Part shown: positions 8,400 through 17,205 of the stretch, piece by piece | Layout: each line of letters begins with the position of its first letter | How positions within the stretch are numbered: position 1 is the stretch's first letter | Assembly: GCA_001717545.1 (NCBI GenBank) | Contig: CP017039.1 | Coordinates: forward strand, 2,790,001-2,854,000 | Reading direction: 5' to 3' | DNA from: Anaerolineaceae bacterium oral taxon 439 | GTDB taxonomy: Bacteria > Chloroflexota > Anaerolineae > Anaerolineales > Anaerolineaceae | Length of the DNA stretch: 64,000 bases | Notes under the pieces: model-generated | The model's input: only the letters and a program-made list of their open reading frames with translations | What the model was told of the DNA's origin: nothing | The model's database searches: none | Position numbers and translations under genes: made by a program

Positions 8400-9377
8400 C
8401 TATTTACAAATAGCGTTCGTGAAATCTTCAGTAAAACGCTTGTTATCCACACCAATAGCCACGCTCATGTTCGGAGCCGCCTTCTTCGGGATCGTTCGTA
8501 GAATGTCGTTGCGTATGATCATGTCACGAAGAATGACAGTCGGTGCAAACTCGACATCCACATGCAGGCGTGCTTCCTTAATGAAAGAGCGATCTCTGGC
8601 AACGCCGATCGTCAGGGGATCATGCAGCCATAAACCTGTGAATTCAGTCGGGATTCCAACGCTCGTGTAGATAATGTATTCCTGTTCCGGCCATACGGCG
8701 ATGATATCGCGAACCTGGCGGGCAATCGGAGTGTCGGTGTTCTTAATTCGTTCGATCTGTTCCGGCGCAAGCGGCACCTTAAGGGTAACGTCGATCGGAA
8801 CCATAGTCATATTTATACCGGATTTCCAAACGACCTGGGCTGCGAACGTATCATTATTCAGGTTGTATTCTTCGACCGGGGATCGGGAAACGCCCTTTTC
8901 ATCTACGATCGGGACGACCACACCGGCCATCATGATTAGCTCTTTTGCAAGCTCAGCGACTTTCGGCTCCTTGATCAAAGCCGCAGCGATATTGGTGACG
9001 GTGCCGGTTGTAATAATGGTAACTTCATGCGGGTACTTTTTAACCAGCTCAATGATCGCATCATCAGCATTGTAGCTGTCCGGCGCCAGTGTGGGGTCTT
9101 TCCAGTCTTCTTCTGTAAGAATGTTCTGACCTTCAAAACCGAACATATAAGCGCCGCCGCTCATGGAACCTGGAATGCCTGCGTTTACTTTGATCTCTTC
9201 ACGTCCGGCAACGCGCAGGAGCTTCTTGGCGATCCTTGCACGAATTGCCGTATCGCCGTATGAAGAGTTCACTGCAAGAATGTCAAGGTCGTCATTCTGT
9301 ACAGCATACAGCAAAGCGAAGGCATCATCGTAATAAGTGCCATAGTCCGAATCGATAATAACTTTCTTCTTACACAT
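8400..9377 (-). CDS. Nucleoside hydrolase (IunH/RihA-like)
   Basis: This 325-residue enzyme would hydrolyse the N-glycosidic bond of a nucleoside to give base and ribose. The N-terminal calcium/ribose motif is DSDYGTYYDDA, spaced like the DTDxGxDxDDA variants of the family. EYNLNNDTFAAQVV fits the mid-protein ribose-binding segment, and HDP (GLWLHDPLTIG) the C-terminal motif. No signal peptide is seen, so it acts in the cytoplasm. It is the first gene of the operon, after AAAGGAGA at 9386-9395. This suggests that the importer takes up nucleosides or a similar glycoside (inference). Confidence 0.9.
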   Translation of the reverse strand: MCKKKVIIDSDYGTYYDDAFALLYAVQNDDLDILAVNSSYGDTAIRARIAKKLLRVAGREEIKVNAGIPGSMSGGAYMFGFEGQNILTEEDWKDPTLAPDSYNADDAIIELVKKYPHEVTIITTGTVTNIAAALIKEPKVAELAKELIMMAGVVVPIVDEKGVSRSPVEEYNLNNDTFAAQVVWKSGINMTMVPIDVTLKVPLAPEQIERIKNTDTPIARQVRDIIAVWPEQEYIIYTSVGIPTEFTGLWLHDPLTIGVARDRSFIKEARLHVDVEFAPTVILRDMIIRNDILRTIPKKAAPNMSVAIGVDNKRFTEDFTNAICK

Positions 9378-9460
9378 CTTGTTTTCTCCTTTGTTTATTT
9401 TTCCCGGTCTTTTTTTTGAAAAGCTGGCTTTTCTCAGCCCGGTTTTTTACCATCTCCCTA

Positions 9461-9489
9461 TTTTTACAATGCAAAAGAATTCCTGTAAA
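9461..9489 (-). promoter_or_regulatory. Predicted sigma-70 promoter of the ABC/nucleoside hydrolase operon
   Basis: On the minus strand TTTACA (9484-9489) and TAAAAA (9461-9466) are separated by 17 bases. Transcription would start near 9455 and give a leader of about 78 bases before the hydrolase start codon. Confidence 0.45.
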
Positions 9490-9594
9490 TTATCAGTTTT
9501 TCATCCGATATTCCAGCTTTCTACAGTTCACCTCAGGTTAATTTTTTAACATTTCATCAGAAATTCGCTTCTTTCGGAATTCTTATCCTCCGGC

Positions 9595-9623
9595 TGAAAA
9601 CTCAGGGCCGCTTCCCTTATAAT
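9595..9623 (+). promoter_or_regulatory. Predicted promoter of the AraC-type sensor gene
   Basis: A perfect TATAAT stands at 9618-9623, 17 bases after a weak -35 element TGAAAA (9595-9600). The weak -35 would fit an activated promoter. Confidence 0.4.
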
Positions 9624-9697
9624 TTGTTGAGAAATTAACATGCTTATCAGGAATTCCTGCGTTTGTGAAGGCGCGTGATCAATAGAAATCATAGGAA

Positions 9698-12136
9698 ATG
9701 AAGGCAGCACATATGATGAAACATGATGAAAGATTCAATGGATCTTTTGGACTGAAGAATAATATAAAAAAGGGAAATAAAAAGAGAATAAATCGCTTCG
9801 GTATCAGCAAGGAACGGAAAGGCGTCTGGTATTCAGTGATCACCGTTGCCCTGCTTGTGTTTGTTCTGGTGATCCTCAGTGCGATTGCCTTCTATTCTGT
9901 CTATCAGAATACGCTTGTTCCTCAGCTCATCTCAGCAAACGAAGAAATTCTTGAAAAAACAGACATACTGGTATCAGAAACCTATTCTCAGATCGAAAAC
10001 ATGGCGGTCCAAATCTCATTGGATACCATGCGTATGATCAACCGCTCAAATGACAGCATTGTCACGGACTATCATCGGCTGCAAATGCTCTCTGATTCGC
10101 TGGTCAACTTCAAAAACTCACATCGTTACGTCCATTCAGCATATATTTACTTCAACCAGGGAGATGTGATCGTAACCTCATCAGGTATGGGCGTCACCTC
10201 ATTCAATTTATTCTATGACACCGCCTGGTATGACTATTACCGGACACATACGACGGCTATTACCTGGTTGAACTGCCGCAAACCATACAGCTCCACTTTT
10301 ACAAATGTCGAGCGGGCGCTGCAGCGTTATGGTGTTGACGATGGCGATGTGATTACGCTGCTCGTCCCGTTGTCAGAATCGCTGCGCTCGCGCGGAGGGG
10401 TGGTCGTTGTTAACATATATGAAGAGGAAGTAGCCAAACTGCTCCCAGGCGATGATGATTATGTTTACCAGGCTTTCGGCATCAGTAAAAATGGCATGAT
10501 CACGATTTCCTCTGACAGAAGCTTTCTCTATCGGAAGGCTGATCCGGATCTGGTTAAACGAATTCAGGAATATAAAGGAAATGGACATCTGATCATCAAA
10601 AACGCTGATGCGCAGACATTGATCCTTTTTACAGATTCAGATCAGACAGAAACAACGCTCGTCGTCGAGATGCCGCTCAATCGTATTCTTTCTCCAACCC
10701 AAACGCTTTTACGGCGTATCATTCTGATTTCAGCTGCACTGCTGCTTGTTTCCTGCCTCTTCGTTTTCTTTCTTTATCGCCAGTCGCTTCAGCCGATCTC
10801 AAAACTATATAAGACCATTGAAGAAAGCCTTTCTTCTGATGGAAATAGCCAAAGCGTTGAAAACAGTGTCGAGCAGAAACTCAGAAACATCATTCAGGAC
10901 AACAAACAATTGCACTCCATGTGGGAAAACAACCGGACACTAATCCGTCACCGAACGCTTTCCCTCTTACTCGAAGGGCAATTCACAGGAACTGAGGATA
11001 CCTTTCAGCGCCTCAGGTATATGGATATTGAGTTCCCTTACCGTCTAATCAATGTAATATATATTAACATGGATATTCTGCAACAGGCGCGCACACTGAC
11101 GAACGACGAATACGAACTGGTCAAAATTCAGTTATTCCCTATGATTAAGGAGTGCCTCGATCCCTCAATGGGAGGGTACACAGTGGATATTGATGATTTT
11201 CATCTCGGTGTCATTCTGAACTATGAAGTAGAGGAACCTGATAAATTACTTAGATTCTGCCAGAATGTTCAGAGCGCTGTCGATAACTCAGCAATCATTC
11301 CTTACACGCTCTCGCTTGGTATCGGATCGAGCGTTGATTCAATCGATGAAATCTATATTTCCGCGCAGAACGCACGTTCCGCTGCGGATTACGCCTCATC
11401 CCTCGGAGGAAACGAAATCATCAGTTATTCTACGATTTCGCTTTTCCAGGATAACAAGTCCTTCACACTCTCCAGCACGTATAAAACTATCATTGAGCGA
11501 GAACTGCTTCCAGCCATTCGCATCGGCGACTTCGACCTGAGCAGCAAGGCTTTCCAGAAAGCCCTTGCCTGTCTGGAGAACTCCAGTATCGCATTTGCTG
11601 ATTGCCAGCAATACTGTCTTCTGCTCCTGCATCGTATTTCCTCCCTGATGCAGGAAATGGGCTTCCCTCTCTCGGAAGCAAGTCAGATCACCGATAGTGC
11701 GAATCTATTCTCCTCTGAAGATAAAGAACAGTTACAGGATGTCTTTCTCGAAACGCTCAGTAATGCCTGCAGCCAAGTAGAAGAAAAAAGAAAGAACAAG
11801 AATGCCGACTTGATGGAACAGGTCGTCAGCTATATCGACCAGCATTTTCAGGAAGATATTTCTCTCAACCAACTTTCAAAAGCGGTTTACATGAGCGTCC
11901 CATATTTCTGCAAAATTTTTAAAGAATACACAGGAAAAACTTTTATGGATTACCTTACGGGCCTCCGCATTGATACATCCAAAGAGCTTCTGCTTACCAC
12001 CAACCAGAAGATCATGGATATCTCAATCTCCTGTGGTTTCGCAAACGTGCAGACCTATATCAGATCATTTAAGAAATATTGTGATGTTACGCCAACAGCA
12101 TTCAGGAAGCAAAATGTTTCAACGAAACTAAATTGA
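9698..12136 (+). CDS. Membrane sensor fused to an AraC-family DNA-binding domain
   Basis: This 812-residue protein combines sensing and DNA binding. A basic N-terminus is followed by a membrane helix (about 44-66), a large extracytoplasmic region like a Cache sensor (70-340) and a second helix (about 341-361). A cytoplasmic stretch (about 430-590) resembles the degenerate GGDEF-like domain of YesN. The AraC double helix-turn-helix lies at about 710-806 (ISLNQLSKAVYMSVPYFCKI, then the CGFANVQTYIRSFKKY block). It probably senses the sugar or nucleoside and activates the divergent operon. The ATG at 9713, eight bases after an AAGG, may be the true start. Confidence 0.88.
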   Translation: MKAAHMMKHDERFNGSFGLKNNIKKGNKKRINRFGISKERKGVWYSVITVALLVFVLVILSAIAFYSVYQNTLVPQLISANEEILEKTDILVSETYSQIENMAVQISLDTMRMINRSNDSIVTDYHRLQMLSDSLVNFKNSHRYVHSAYIYFNQGDVIVTSSGMGVTSFNLFYDTAWYDYYRTHTTAITWLNCRKPYSSTFTNVERALQRYGVDDGDVITLLVPLSESLRSRGGVVVVNIYEEEVAKLLPGDDDYVYQAFGISKNGMITISSDRSFLYRKADPDLVKRIQEYKGNGHLIIKNADAQTLILFTDSDQTETTLVVEMPLNRILSPTQTLLRRIILISAALLLVSCLFVFFLYRQSLQPISKLYKTIEESLSSDGNSQSVENSVEQKLRNIIQDNKQLHSMWENNRTLIRHRTLSLLLEGQFTGTEDTFQRLRYMDIEFPYRLINVIYINMDILQQARTLTNDEYELVKIQLFPMIKECLDPSMGGYTVDIDDFHLGVILNYEVEEPDKLLRFCQNVQSAVDNSAIIPYTLSLGIGSSVDSIDEIYISAQNARSAADYASSLGGNEIISYSTISLFQDNKSFTLSSTYKTIIERELLPAIRIGDFDLSSKAFQKALACLENSSIAFADCQQYCLLLLHRISSLMQEMGFPLSEASQITDSANLFSSEDKEQLQDVFLETLSNACSQVEEKRKNKNADLMEQVVSYIDQHFQEDISLNQLSKAVYMSVPYFCKIFKEYTGKTFMDYLTGLRIDTSKELLLTTNQKIMDISISCGFANVQTYIRSFKKYCDVTPTAFRKQNVSTKLN

Positions 12137-12271
12137 TTTGTGAGGGCGTGTTGCGCTGACAGTCGAATTATTCATTTTTTATATTTAAATTTTTCAATTA
12201 CCGACATATCAAAATAAGCATAGCGGTTCAGAATCAACCATTTTTATTGATAATAGCATTCATGTCCATCC

Positions 12272-12300
12272 TTCGCCCCCTATCGCGGCTGTGGTATAAT
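12272..12300 (+). promoter_or_regulatory. Extended -10 promoter of the CRP-family gene
   Basis: TGGTATAAT (12292-12300) is an extended -10 element. A weak TTCGCC lies 17 bases upstream (12272-12277). The predicted start near 12307 leaves a leader of about 50 bases, which supports the ATG at 12359 over an upstream TTG. Confidence 0.55.
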
Positions 12301-12358
12301 TTTGTTGGAAATCCAACTCCGACTCGGGAGAATCCGGCGAACGAAAAGGAGGCAGCCC

Positions 12359-13045
12359 ATGAATCGCAGCGATCTCGCCTTTCAGCATAACCCGCTCTTC
12401 ACGGGCATCGCCCGCCATGAGCTGGCCACCCTGTTCATCTGCCTGAACGCGCGGACACGGGGATACGCGAAGAATCAATTCGTCCTCCTCGAAGGCGACC
12501 CCGCCGACCGGGTCGGGATCGTCCTGAGCGGAAATTTACAGATCCTGAAAGAGGATTATTTCGGGACGCGGAATATTATCGCCAACGTCGGCCCGAACGA
12601 ACTTTTCGGCGAGGCGTTCGCCGCCGCCGAGCTCGACGAGCTCCCGCTCAGCGTCATCGCGACCGAGGAGAGCCGGCTCATGCTGATCGACTATCGCGCG
12701 ATCCTGACGACCTGCGGGCAGAACTGCGCTTATCATTACGCGCTCATCCGCAACCTGATCCGGATCATCGCAAAGAAAAACCTGGGGCTCATCCAGAAAA
12801 TCGAGCATGTCTCAAAGCGCTCGACGCGTCAAAAAGTCCTGAGCTATTTATCCGCGGTCGCCAAAGCGAATCATTCCAATAGCTTCGTCATCCCGTTCAG
12901 CCGTCAGGAACTCGCCGATTATCTCTGCGTCGATCGGACCGCGCTCTCCGCGGTGATCAGTAAACTTCAGAGCGAAGGCGTCCTTGAATTCAACCGCAGC
13001 AGCTTCACGCTTCACCATCGCCCCGACACGGACGCATACGAATAA
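12359..13045 (+). CDS. CRP/FNR-family transcriptional regulator
   Basis: This cytoplasmic regulator has 228 residues. Residues 1 to about 120 form the cyclic-nucleotide-binding-like barrel (VLLEGDPADRVGIVLSGNLQ, then PNELFGEAFA). A dimer helix follows, and the CRP-type helix-turn-helix is near the end (FSRQELADYLCVDRTALSAV). No FNR cysteine cluster is seen. The start chosen has AAAAGGAGG seven bases ahead. The in-frame TTG at 12302 overlaps the promoter and is rejected. It is monocistronic, between its own promoter and a terminator. Ligand and targets are unknown. Confidence 0.9.
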   Translation: MNRSDLAFQHNPLFTGIARHELATLFICLNARTRGYAKNQFVLLEGDPADRVGIVLSGNLQILKEDYFGTRNIIANVGPNELFGEAFAAAELDELPLSVIATEESRLMLIDYRAILTTCGQNCAYHYALIRNLIRIIAKKNLGLIQKIEHVSKRSTRQKVLSYLSAVAKANHSNSFVIPFSRQELADYLCVDRTALSAVISKLQSEGVLEFNRSSFTLHHRPDTDAYE

Positions 13046-13093
13046 TTCAACGGAAAACGCGGTCGCCGATCCTTAAAAAAAAGAACGGTATTA

Positions 13094-13131
13094 AAGTTCC
13101 CCTCCGGTTTCCGAAGGGGAACTTAATTTTT
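13094..13131 (+). terminator. Intrinsic terminator after the CRP-family gene
   Basis: AAGTTCCCCT (13094-13103) pairs with AGGGGAACTT (13115-13124), followed by AATTTTTA. It lies between two convergent genes and may also slow transcription coming from the AIM24 gene. Confidence 0.8.
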
Positions 13132-13172
13132 AATGATAATTGCTCAAAATAGAAACACAAAATCGAAAAGGC

Positions 13173-13847
13173 TTAACTCTTTACGACGTACGTCCCGATA
13201 CGGCGCGCCAGCTCGATAATCGGCATCGTCTGAATATACACCCGTCCCGGGCCCGTCACGTACGTATTGAACATCCCTTCGCCGCCGAAGAACATGTTTT
13301 TCAGCCCGGAAACCATCTTAACGTCCATCGTACAGGTCGCGTCCATCGCCGCGACGAAGCCCGTTGAAACGACGAGCGTCTCGCCCGGCTTCAGGTCGTA
13401 AACCTTACAGTGACCGTCGATTTCAACGAACGCCGTTCCCTGACCCGATAATTTCTGCATGATAAAGCCTTCGCCGCCGAAGAAACCGGAACCCAACTTC
13501 TTCTGAAGCGCGATCGATAATTCGACGCCCGCGGTCGCCGCCAGAAAGCCCGACTTCTGAACGATAATCTCATGCCCCGGCGCAACCTCAAACGGAACGA
13601 TCATCCCGGGCATCGACGAAGCGAACGCGATCATGCCGTCGCCCTGCGCCGTAAAGACGTTCAGGAACAGCGATTCTCCGGAAAAAGCGCGTGAAAAGAC
13701 TTTTCCGATCCCCCCGCGCGAAGACGTTTCCATGTTGATATTCGGCGTCATCCAGGACATCGCTCCCGATTCCGATACAACCTGTTCGCCATTTCGCAAA
13801 TTGCAGATTACAGCAGGTAAGGGCGTTCCCTCAATTTTATATTCCAT
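13173..13847 (-). CDS. AIM24/TIGR00266 family protein
   Basis: This 224-residue protein of the AIM24 family has a beta-rich fold with several Gly-rich turns. Visible blocks include SESGAMSWMTPNINMETSSR, FFGGEGFIMQKLSGQG and FGGEGMFNTYVTGPG, all typical of TIGR00266 members. No signal peptide or membrane helix is seen. The biochemical role of the bacterial family is not established. It is a single-gene unit with AGAGGAT ahead of its ATG. Confidence 0.9.
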   Translation of the reverse strand: MEYKIEGTPLPAVICNLRNGEQVVSESGAMSWMTPNINMETSSRGGIGKVFSRAFSGESLFLNVFTAQGDGMIAFASSMPGMIVPFEVAPGHEIIVQKSGFLAATAGVELSIALQKKLGSGFFGGEGFIMQKLSGQGTAFVEIDGHCKVYDLKPGETLVVSTGFVAAMDATCTMDVKMVSGLKNMFFGGEGMFNTYVTGPGRVYIQTMPIIELARRIGTYVVKS

Positions 13848-13906
13848 CGTAAAATCCTCTTCTTTCGTGTCGCTATATGCGCAACGGACAACGATCCGTC
13901 TCTTTT

Positions 13907-13915
13907 AATATATCA
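13907..13915 (-). promoter_or_regulatory. Possible extended -10 promoter of the AIM24-family gene
   Basis: On the minus strand TGATATATT forms an extended -10 element about 60 bases before the start codon. A small dyad, ACGGA-N6-TCCGT, lies between it and the gene. No good -35 element is visible. Confidence 0.3.
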
Positions 13916-13984
13916 TTATTTCCGCCAATCGACCCAAATTCGGAACGAAGCAAATACCGGCGCCAGCCTTTTCCCGGTCATTCC

Positions 13985-15079
13985 TCAACCGCCGATCTCG
14001 GGGTCCTCCGCGAACCCGCCTTTCGACGAGACGCTCCCAGGTCGGTATCGCTCCGCACGCTCCGAACCAGCGATCTTCGCAGAGGCGATCTCCGCGACGC
14101 TTCCTTCGTCGGTCGCGAACGATCCGGCGTACAGCTCCGCAACCGACGCGCCGGGCAGGATCGTAACCGACGCCGTTCCGCTCAATTTCGCCGCGCCCCG
14201 TCCGAACGCGTAATCGCCTCCAAAAACCCAGGCTGCCGTCCCAGCCACAGAAACCACGCTGTCCTCCGTTCGATACGCCGATGCGTCGCCTTCTGCCAAC
14301 CCGCCGCCGAACAGCGCGACCGAGGACGCGCCTTCCGCTTCGAGCGCGATCCGCGAAACGCCGACGACCTCGGACCGTCCACCGCCCCGCGCCGCGCCCC
14401 CGGCGAAAGCGTACGCCGCACGTCCGGAAACGCTGACGTCCGTGTCGCCGATCGTCGCGTACGCGTTCGTTCCTTCCGCCGCGCCTCCGCCGCAGAGCTG
14501 CCAGATGACCTCGCCGCCAGCCGCCAGCTTCACCGACGAAGCGCCGCGGACGATCGAAACTCCGCCAGCGAGCGCGAGCCCGCCGCCATAAACGTTCGAA
14601 ACCATCCCCGCGATCGTCAGCTCCGTCGTCAGGACCGTCGCCAGGCTGCGATCCGCGGCCAGCGACCCGCCGAAAACCGACGCGTTCGGAAATTCGAGTC
14701 CCGGTCCGATCGTCAGCGCAACCCCGTTCGCGAAAATCCGCCAGACGGATAAAACGCGGACCCGCCGCGCCGCGCCTACTTCGAGGTCTGCCTCGAACGT
14801 CACGCGCTCCAACGACGGCGCGTCCGGAACCGACAGCTCCGCGTCGCGTTCCGCCGGCAATAGCGACGGCGCAATCCGGATCCGGACCGAAGAAGCGTCG
14901 TCCGGAATCGCTTCCAACGCCGCGCTGATCGCCGCGTAATCGCCATCCGGACCGACCCTGAACGTAACCTCGCGTCCGGCGCCGACGGATCGGACGCTGA
15001 AGAGAAACGCCAGTCCGAAAATCAGCGCGATTCCAGGATAACTCAAAAGCCGGTAACCCTTTTTATGCAGCCGCCGCAT
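13985..15079 (-). CDS. Secreted repeat protein, probable beta-solenoid
   Basis: I do not recognise a named family for this 364-residue protein. A basic N-terminus and hydrophobic segment (about 13-34) form a signal peptide or anchor. Residues 37-60 (REVTFRVGPDGDYAAISAAL) resemble the start of pectin-esterase/pectate-lyase-type right-handed beta-helix proteins. From about residue 135, an aromatic-Gly-Gly motif recurs near 135, 163, 195, 225, 257, 286 and 316, a period of about 30 residues. This is strong evidence for a repetitive solenoid. It may be an adhesin or surface protein. Coding on this strand is supported by the repeats and the signal sequence. Confidence 0.7.
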   Translation of the reverse strand: MRRLHKKGYRLLSYPGIALIFGLAFLFSVRSVGAGREVTFRVGPDGDYAAISAALEAIPDDASSVRIRIAPSLLPAERDAELSVPDAPSLERVTFEADLEVGAARRVRVLSVWRIFANGVALTIGPGLEFPNASVFGGSLAADRSLATVLTTELTIAGMVSNVYGGGLALAGGVSIVRGASSVKLAAGGEVIWQLCGGGAAEGTNAYATIGDTDVSVSGRAAYAFAGGAARGGGRSEVVGVSRIALEAEGASSVALFGGGLAEGDASAYRTEDSVVSVAGTAAWVFGGDYAFGRGAAKLSGTASVTILPGASVAELYAGSFATDEGSVAEIASAKIAGSERAERYRPGSVSSKGGFAEDPEIGG

Positions 15080-15405
15080 GTTTTCCCATTTCCACCGCTC
15101 GTCCCCGCCCTCGCCATACGACGCTCAAACAGGGGATAGATAACGTAGAAGCCGGGGAAAATCACCGGCTTCCGAATAAAACAACCCAAAGTCAGCGCAT
15201 TAAGCTCCCGCCTGTCCCAGCGCGCAGCGCATAGAAACAGACCTTCTGGCAAGTGAGGGACGCTCGACACGCTGACCAGAATATTATGATCACAGAACTG
15301 TTCTGAGACGCTCGCGTCGTCAGATTCCGCCTCATGCAACGGCACGCCGATCCAAGGCTTTTCCCGGACGGACAAGCGGCAGGACCGGCGGCGATAACGG
15401 CGGAA
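15080..15405. other. Gap with one hairpin, no convincing gene
   Basis: The stretch separates two secreted-protein genes on the minus strand. GAAGCCGG (15148-15155) pairs with CCGGCTTC (15165-15172), but there is no T-run on either side. A 110-codon minus-strand frame spans the gap but starts at TTG without a ribosome site and shows no recognisable motif. Confidence 0.4.
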
Positions 15406-15840
15406 CTATTGAAGCCCGTAGCGGATGAGAATTCTTCTCAGCTTATTCGCCTCGCGATCGGCGATCCCTGTCGCGAATTTCCCCTCGCCGCAGCTTGCGT
15501 AAAAATTCACCGCGCCCTGAATACTCTGTAAATCGAGCGTGTTTTTGATATCCATCTGAACCAACAGCCATTTCAAATTCTCGATTTCCGTCGCTAACCG
15601 CTGCCGCTCAACAATGTACCCATCCGGATCATTCTCGCAAAGCAGGTTATCCATAATCCCGGGAAGCTCCTGGATTCGCTTCATCGTCGCCCGAACGTCG
15701 CCTAAATATTTCGTGCGCGGTCTTTCGAAGCGCGACGAAGTCGACTGGGCGAACGAAGGGACCGCTATCATCAACAGCAATACGGTCATCAACGACGCTA
15801 AAACAATACTTTTTCGAAATGCTCTGTTCATATTTTTCAT
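15406..15840 (-). CDS. Small secreted protein of unknown function
   Basis: This 144-residue protein has a clear signal peptide (about 1-31: basic MKNMNRAFRKS, a hydrophobic core, then SFAQS for cleavage). The mature part is mostly helical in character, with two cysteines (near CEND and ASCGEG) that might form a disulfide. I recognise no family. It lies upstream of the solenoid protein on the same strand, but a 325-base gap argues against a tight operon. Confidence 0.65.
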   Translation of the reverse strand: MKNMNRAFRKSIVLASLMTVLLLMIAVPSFAQSTSSRFERPRTKYLGDVRATMKRIQELPGIMDNLLCENDPDGYIVERQRLATEIENLKWLLVQMDIKNTLDLQSIQGAVNFYASCGEGKFATGIADREANKLRRILIRYGLQ

Positions 15841-16473
15841 CCTTCCTTAATTCAGGATCTCCCTGCCGTCCGCGGAAAATCCTTTTCCAATAGGGACCTG
15901 CTTCCCGAACGCTTTTCCGGATCGGATCCGATCTCCCAAAAAACATCCGGGCAGCAAATTCCTTTTTTTCCCTATCCACTATTATGCAAATGCTATGCCA
16001 ATGTTTCCGATTTCACGGGTCATCCTGTGAATTATGTTCCCTGAAACCGACAAAACAAAGCTGACTCTAACGATTTTAACGTCCCTTGCCTGATTTATCT
16101 ACCCGGATCCCAGCGTCTTCGCCGGGAAAAGACCGTTCAACTCATCGGACAATCAGCTTACTCCTACGCGCAATCTATATTATACAACAAATTTCAAAAA
16201 AAATGAATACGCGAATAAATTTGCGCGATCTGTCCTCATGCAGACATTCTCCTCGTATTTCCGAGAAAATCCACAGCGCCGGCGAATCTTAAATTTACGT
16301 TAAGTCGAGAAGATTCAGGCCGTTTCCAGGATTGTCATGAATGCGCCTCGGGTCCAAAGCAGCCCCACCGTTTCGTCATACAATCGAACGCGTCTGCGTC
16401 CCCCGCCCCAACGTTTCCGCCGGGACCGCGCGGGATTCGCCGGACAAATCAGGACTGCGAGCTTTTTTGAATC
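15841..16473. other. Gene-poor A/T-rich region
   Basis: These 633 bases separate the divergent small secreted protein and azlC. Several T- and A-rich stretches could hold promoters (for example TATTATAC near 16176-16183), but no complete -35/-10 pair stands out. Short frames here, including a 68-codon plus-strand one, lack ribosome sites and motifs. I see no RNA gene. Confidence 0.4.
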
Positions 16474-17205
16474 ATGACCGCCGCTTTTAAACATGCGTTT
16501 CCCCGGACGATCCCCGTTTTTTTCGGGTATCTCTTTCTTGGGATCAGCTTCGGTATCCTGCTGATCGGCGCGGGACTGGACTGGTACTGGGCGCCGATCA
16601 TGTGCCTGACGATTTTCGCCGGATCCGTTCAATTCGTCGCCGTCGGATCGCTGATGACCGTATTCAGTCCGCTGACAGCCGTGATCCTGACGCTGGCTGT
16701 CAGCGCGCGCCAGCTTTTCTACGGCCTGTCGATGCTGCGGCGCTACGCGGACGTTGGGAAAATCAAGCCTTACCTGATTTTCGCGCTGACCGACGAAACG
16801 TATTCGCTTCTCGTCGCCGCCGACATTCCCGAAAACGTCGATCGCGGCTGGTTCTATTTCTGGGTTTCCGCGCTGGACCAATCGTACTGGGTCCTCGGGT
16901 CGACGCTCGGCGCGCTTTTCGGCGCGTTTCTCCGTTTCAACTCGAAGGGCGTCGAATTCGCGATGACCGCGCTCTTCCTTTATATCTTCCTGACGCAGTG
17001 GGAATCGCAGCGCGACCACGCGCCGCACCTGATCGGCATTGCTTCGGCGCTGGTCTGCATCTGGATTTTCGGGCCCGCGAACTTTATCATCCCCGCGATG
17101 ATCCTGATCCTGGCCGGGCTGCTGGCGATCCGCGGGAGAAAAGCGGACGAAGGGCGCGCCGAAAACGCGGCGGATGCGGATTCCGGGCCCGGAGGCGCGA
17201 AATGA
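16474..17205 (+). CDS. azlC: AzlC-type branched-chain amino acid exporter, large subunit
   Basis: This 243-residue integral membrane protein has the AzlC hallmark AFPRTIPVFFGYLFLGISFG and then FAGSVQFVAVGSLM. Several further helices follow, with a charged cytoplasmic C-terminus. With AzlD it exports branched-chain amino acids or analogues (family knowledge from Bacillus). It overlaps azlD by four bases (ATGA), so the two are translationally coupled. The ribosome site ahead of its ATG is weak. Confidence 0.92.
   Translation: MTAAFKHAFPRTIPVFFGYLFLGISFGILLIGAGLDWYWAPIMCLTIFAGSVQFVAVGSLMTVFSPLTAVILTLAVSARQLFYGLSMLRRYADVGKIKPYLIFALTDETYSLLVAADIPENVDRGWFYFWVSALDQSYWVLGSTLGALFGAFLRFNSKGVEFAMTALFLYIFLTQWESQRDHAPHLIGIASALVCIWIFGPANFIIPAMILILAGLLAIRGRKADEGRAENAADADSGPGGAK

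Larger units (their letters stand above)
9378..9697. promoter_or_regulatory. Divergent A/T-rich control region between the ABC operon and its AraC-type regulator
   Basis: This 320-base stretch carries no convincing gene. It holds one predicted promoter for each direction. There is also a tight palindrome, GAAAAGC-TG-GCTTTTC (9418-9433), just downstream of the predicted start of the operon transcript. Its place suggests an operator, but AraC-type proteins usually bind direct repeats, so the binder is unknown. Confidence 0.5.

Noticed and set aside
13877-14752. 291-codon plus-strand frame rich in Arg and Ser
   Set aside because: It lies opposite the solenoid gene, whose signal peptide and regular repeats identify the true coding strand.
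15043-15375. 110-codon minus-strand frame between the two secreted-protein genes
   Set aside because: TTG start without ribosome site, overlap with the solenoid gene and no recognisable motif; left as non-coding.
16086-16292. 68-codon plus-strand frame before azlC
   Set aside because: No ribosome site, no motif, and atypical composition in an A/T-rich gap.
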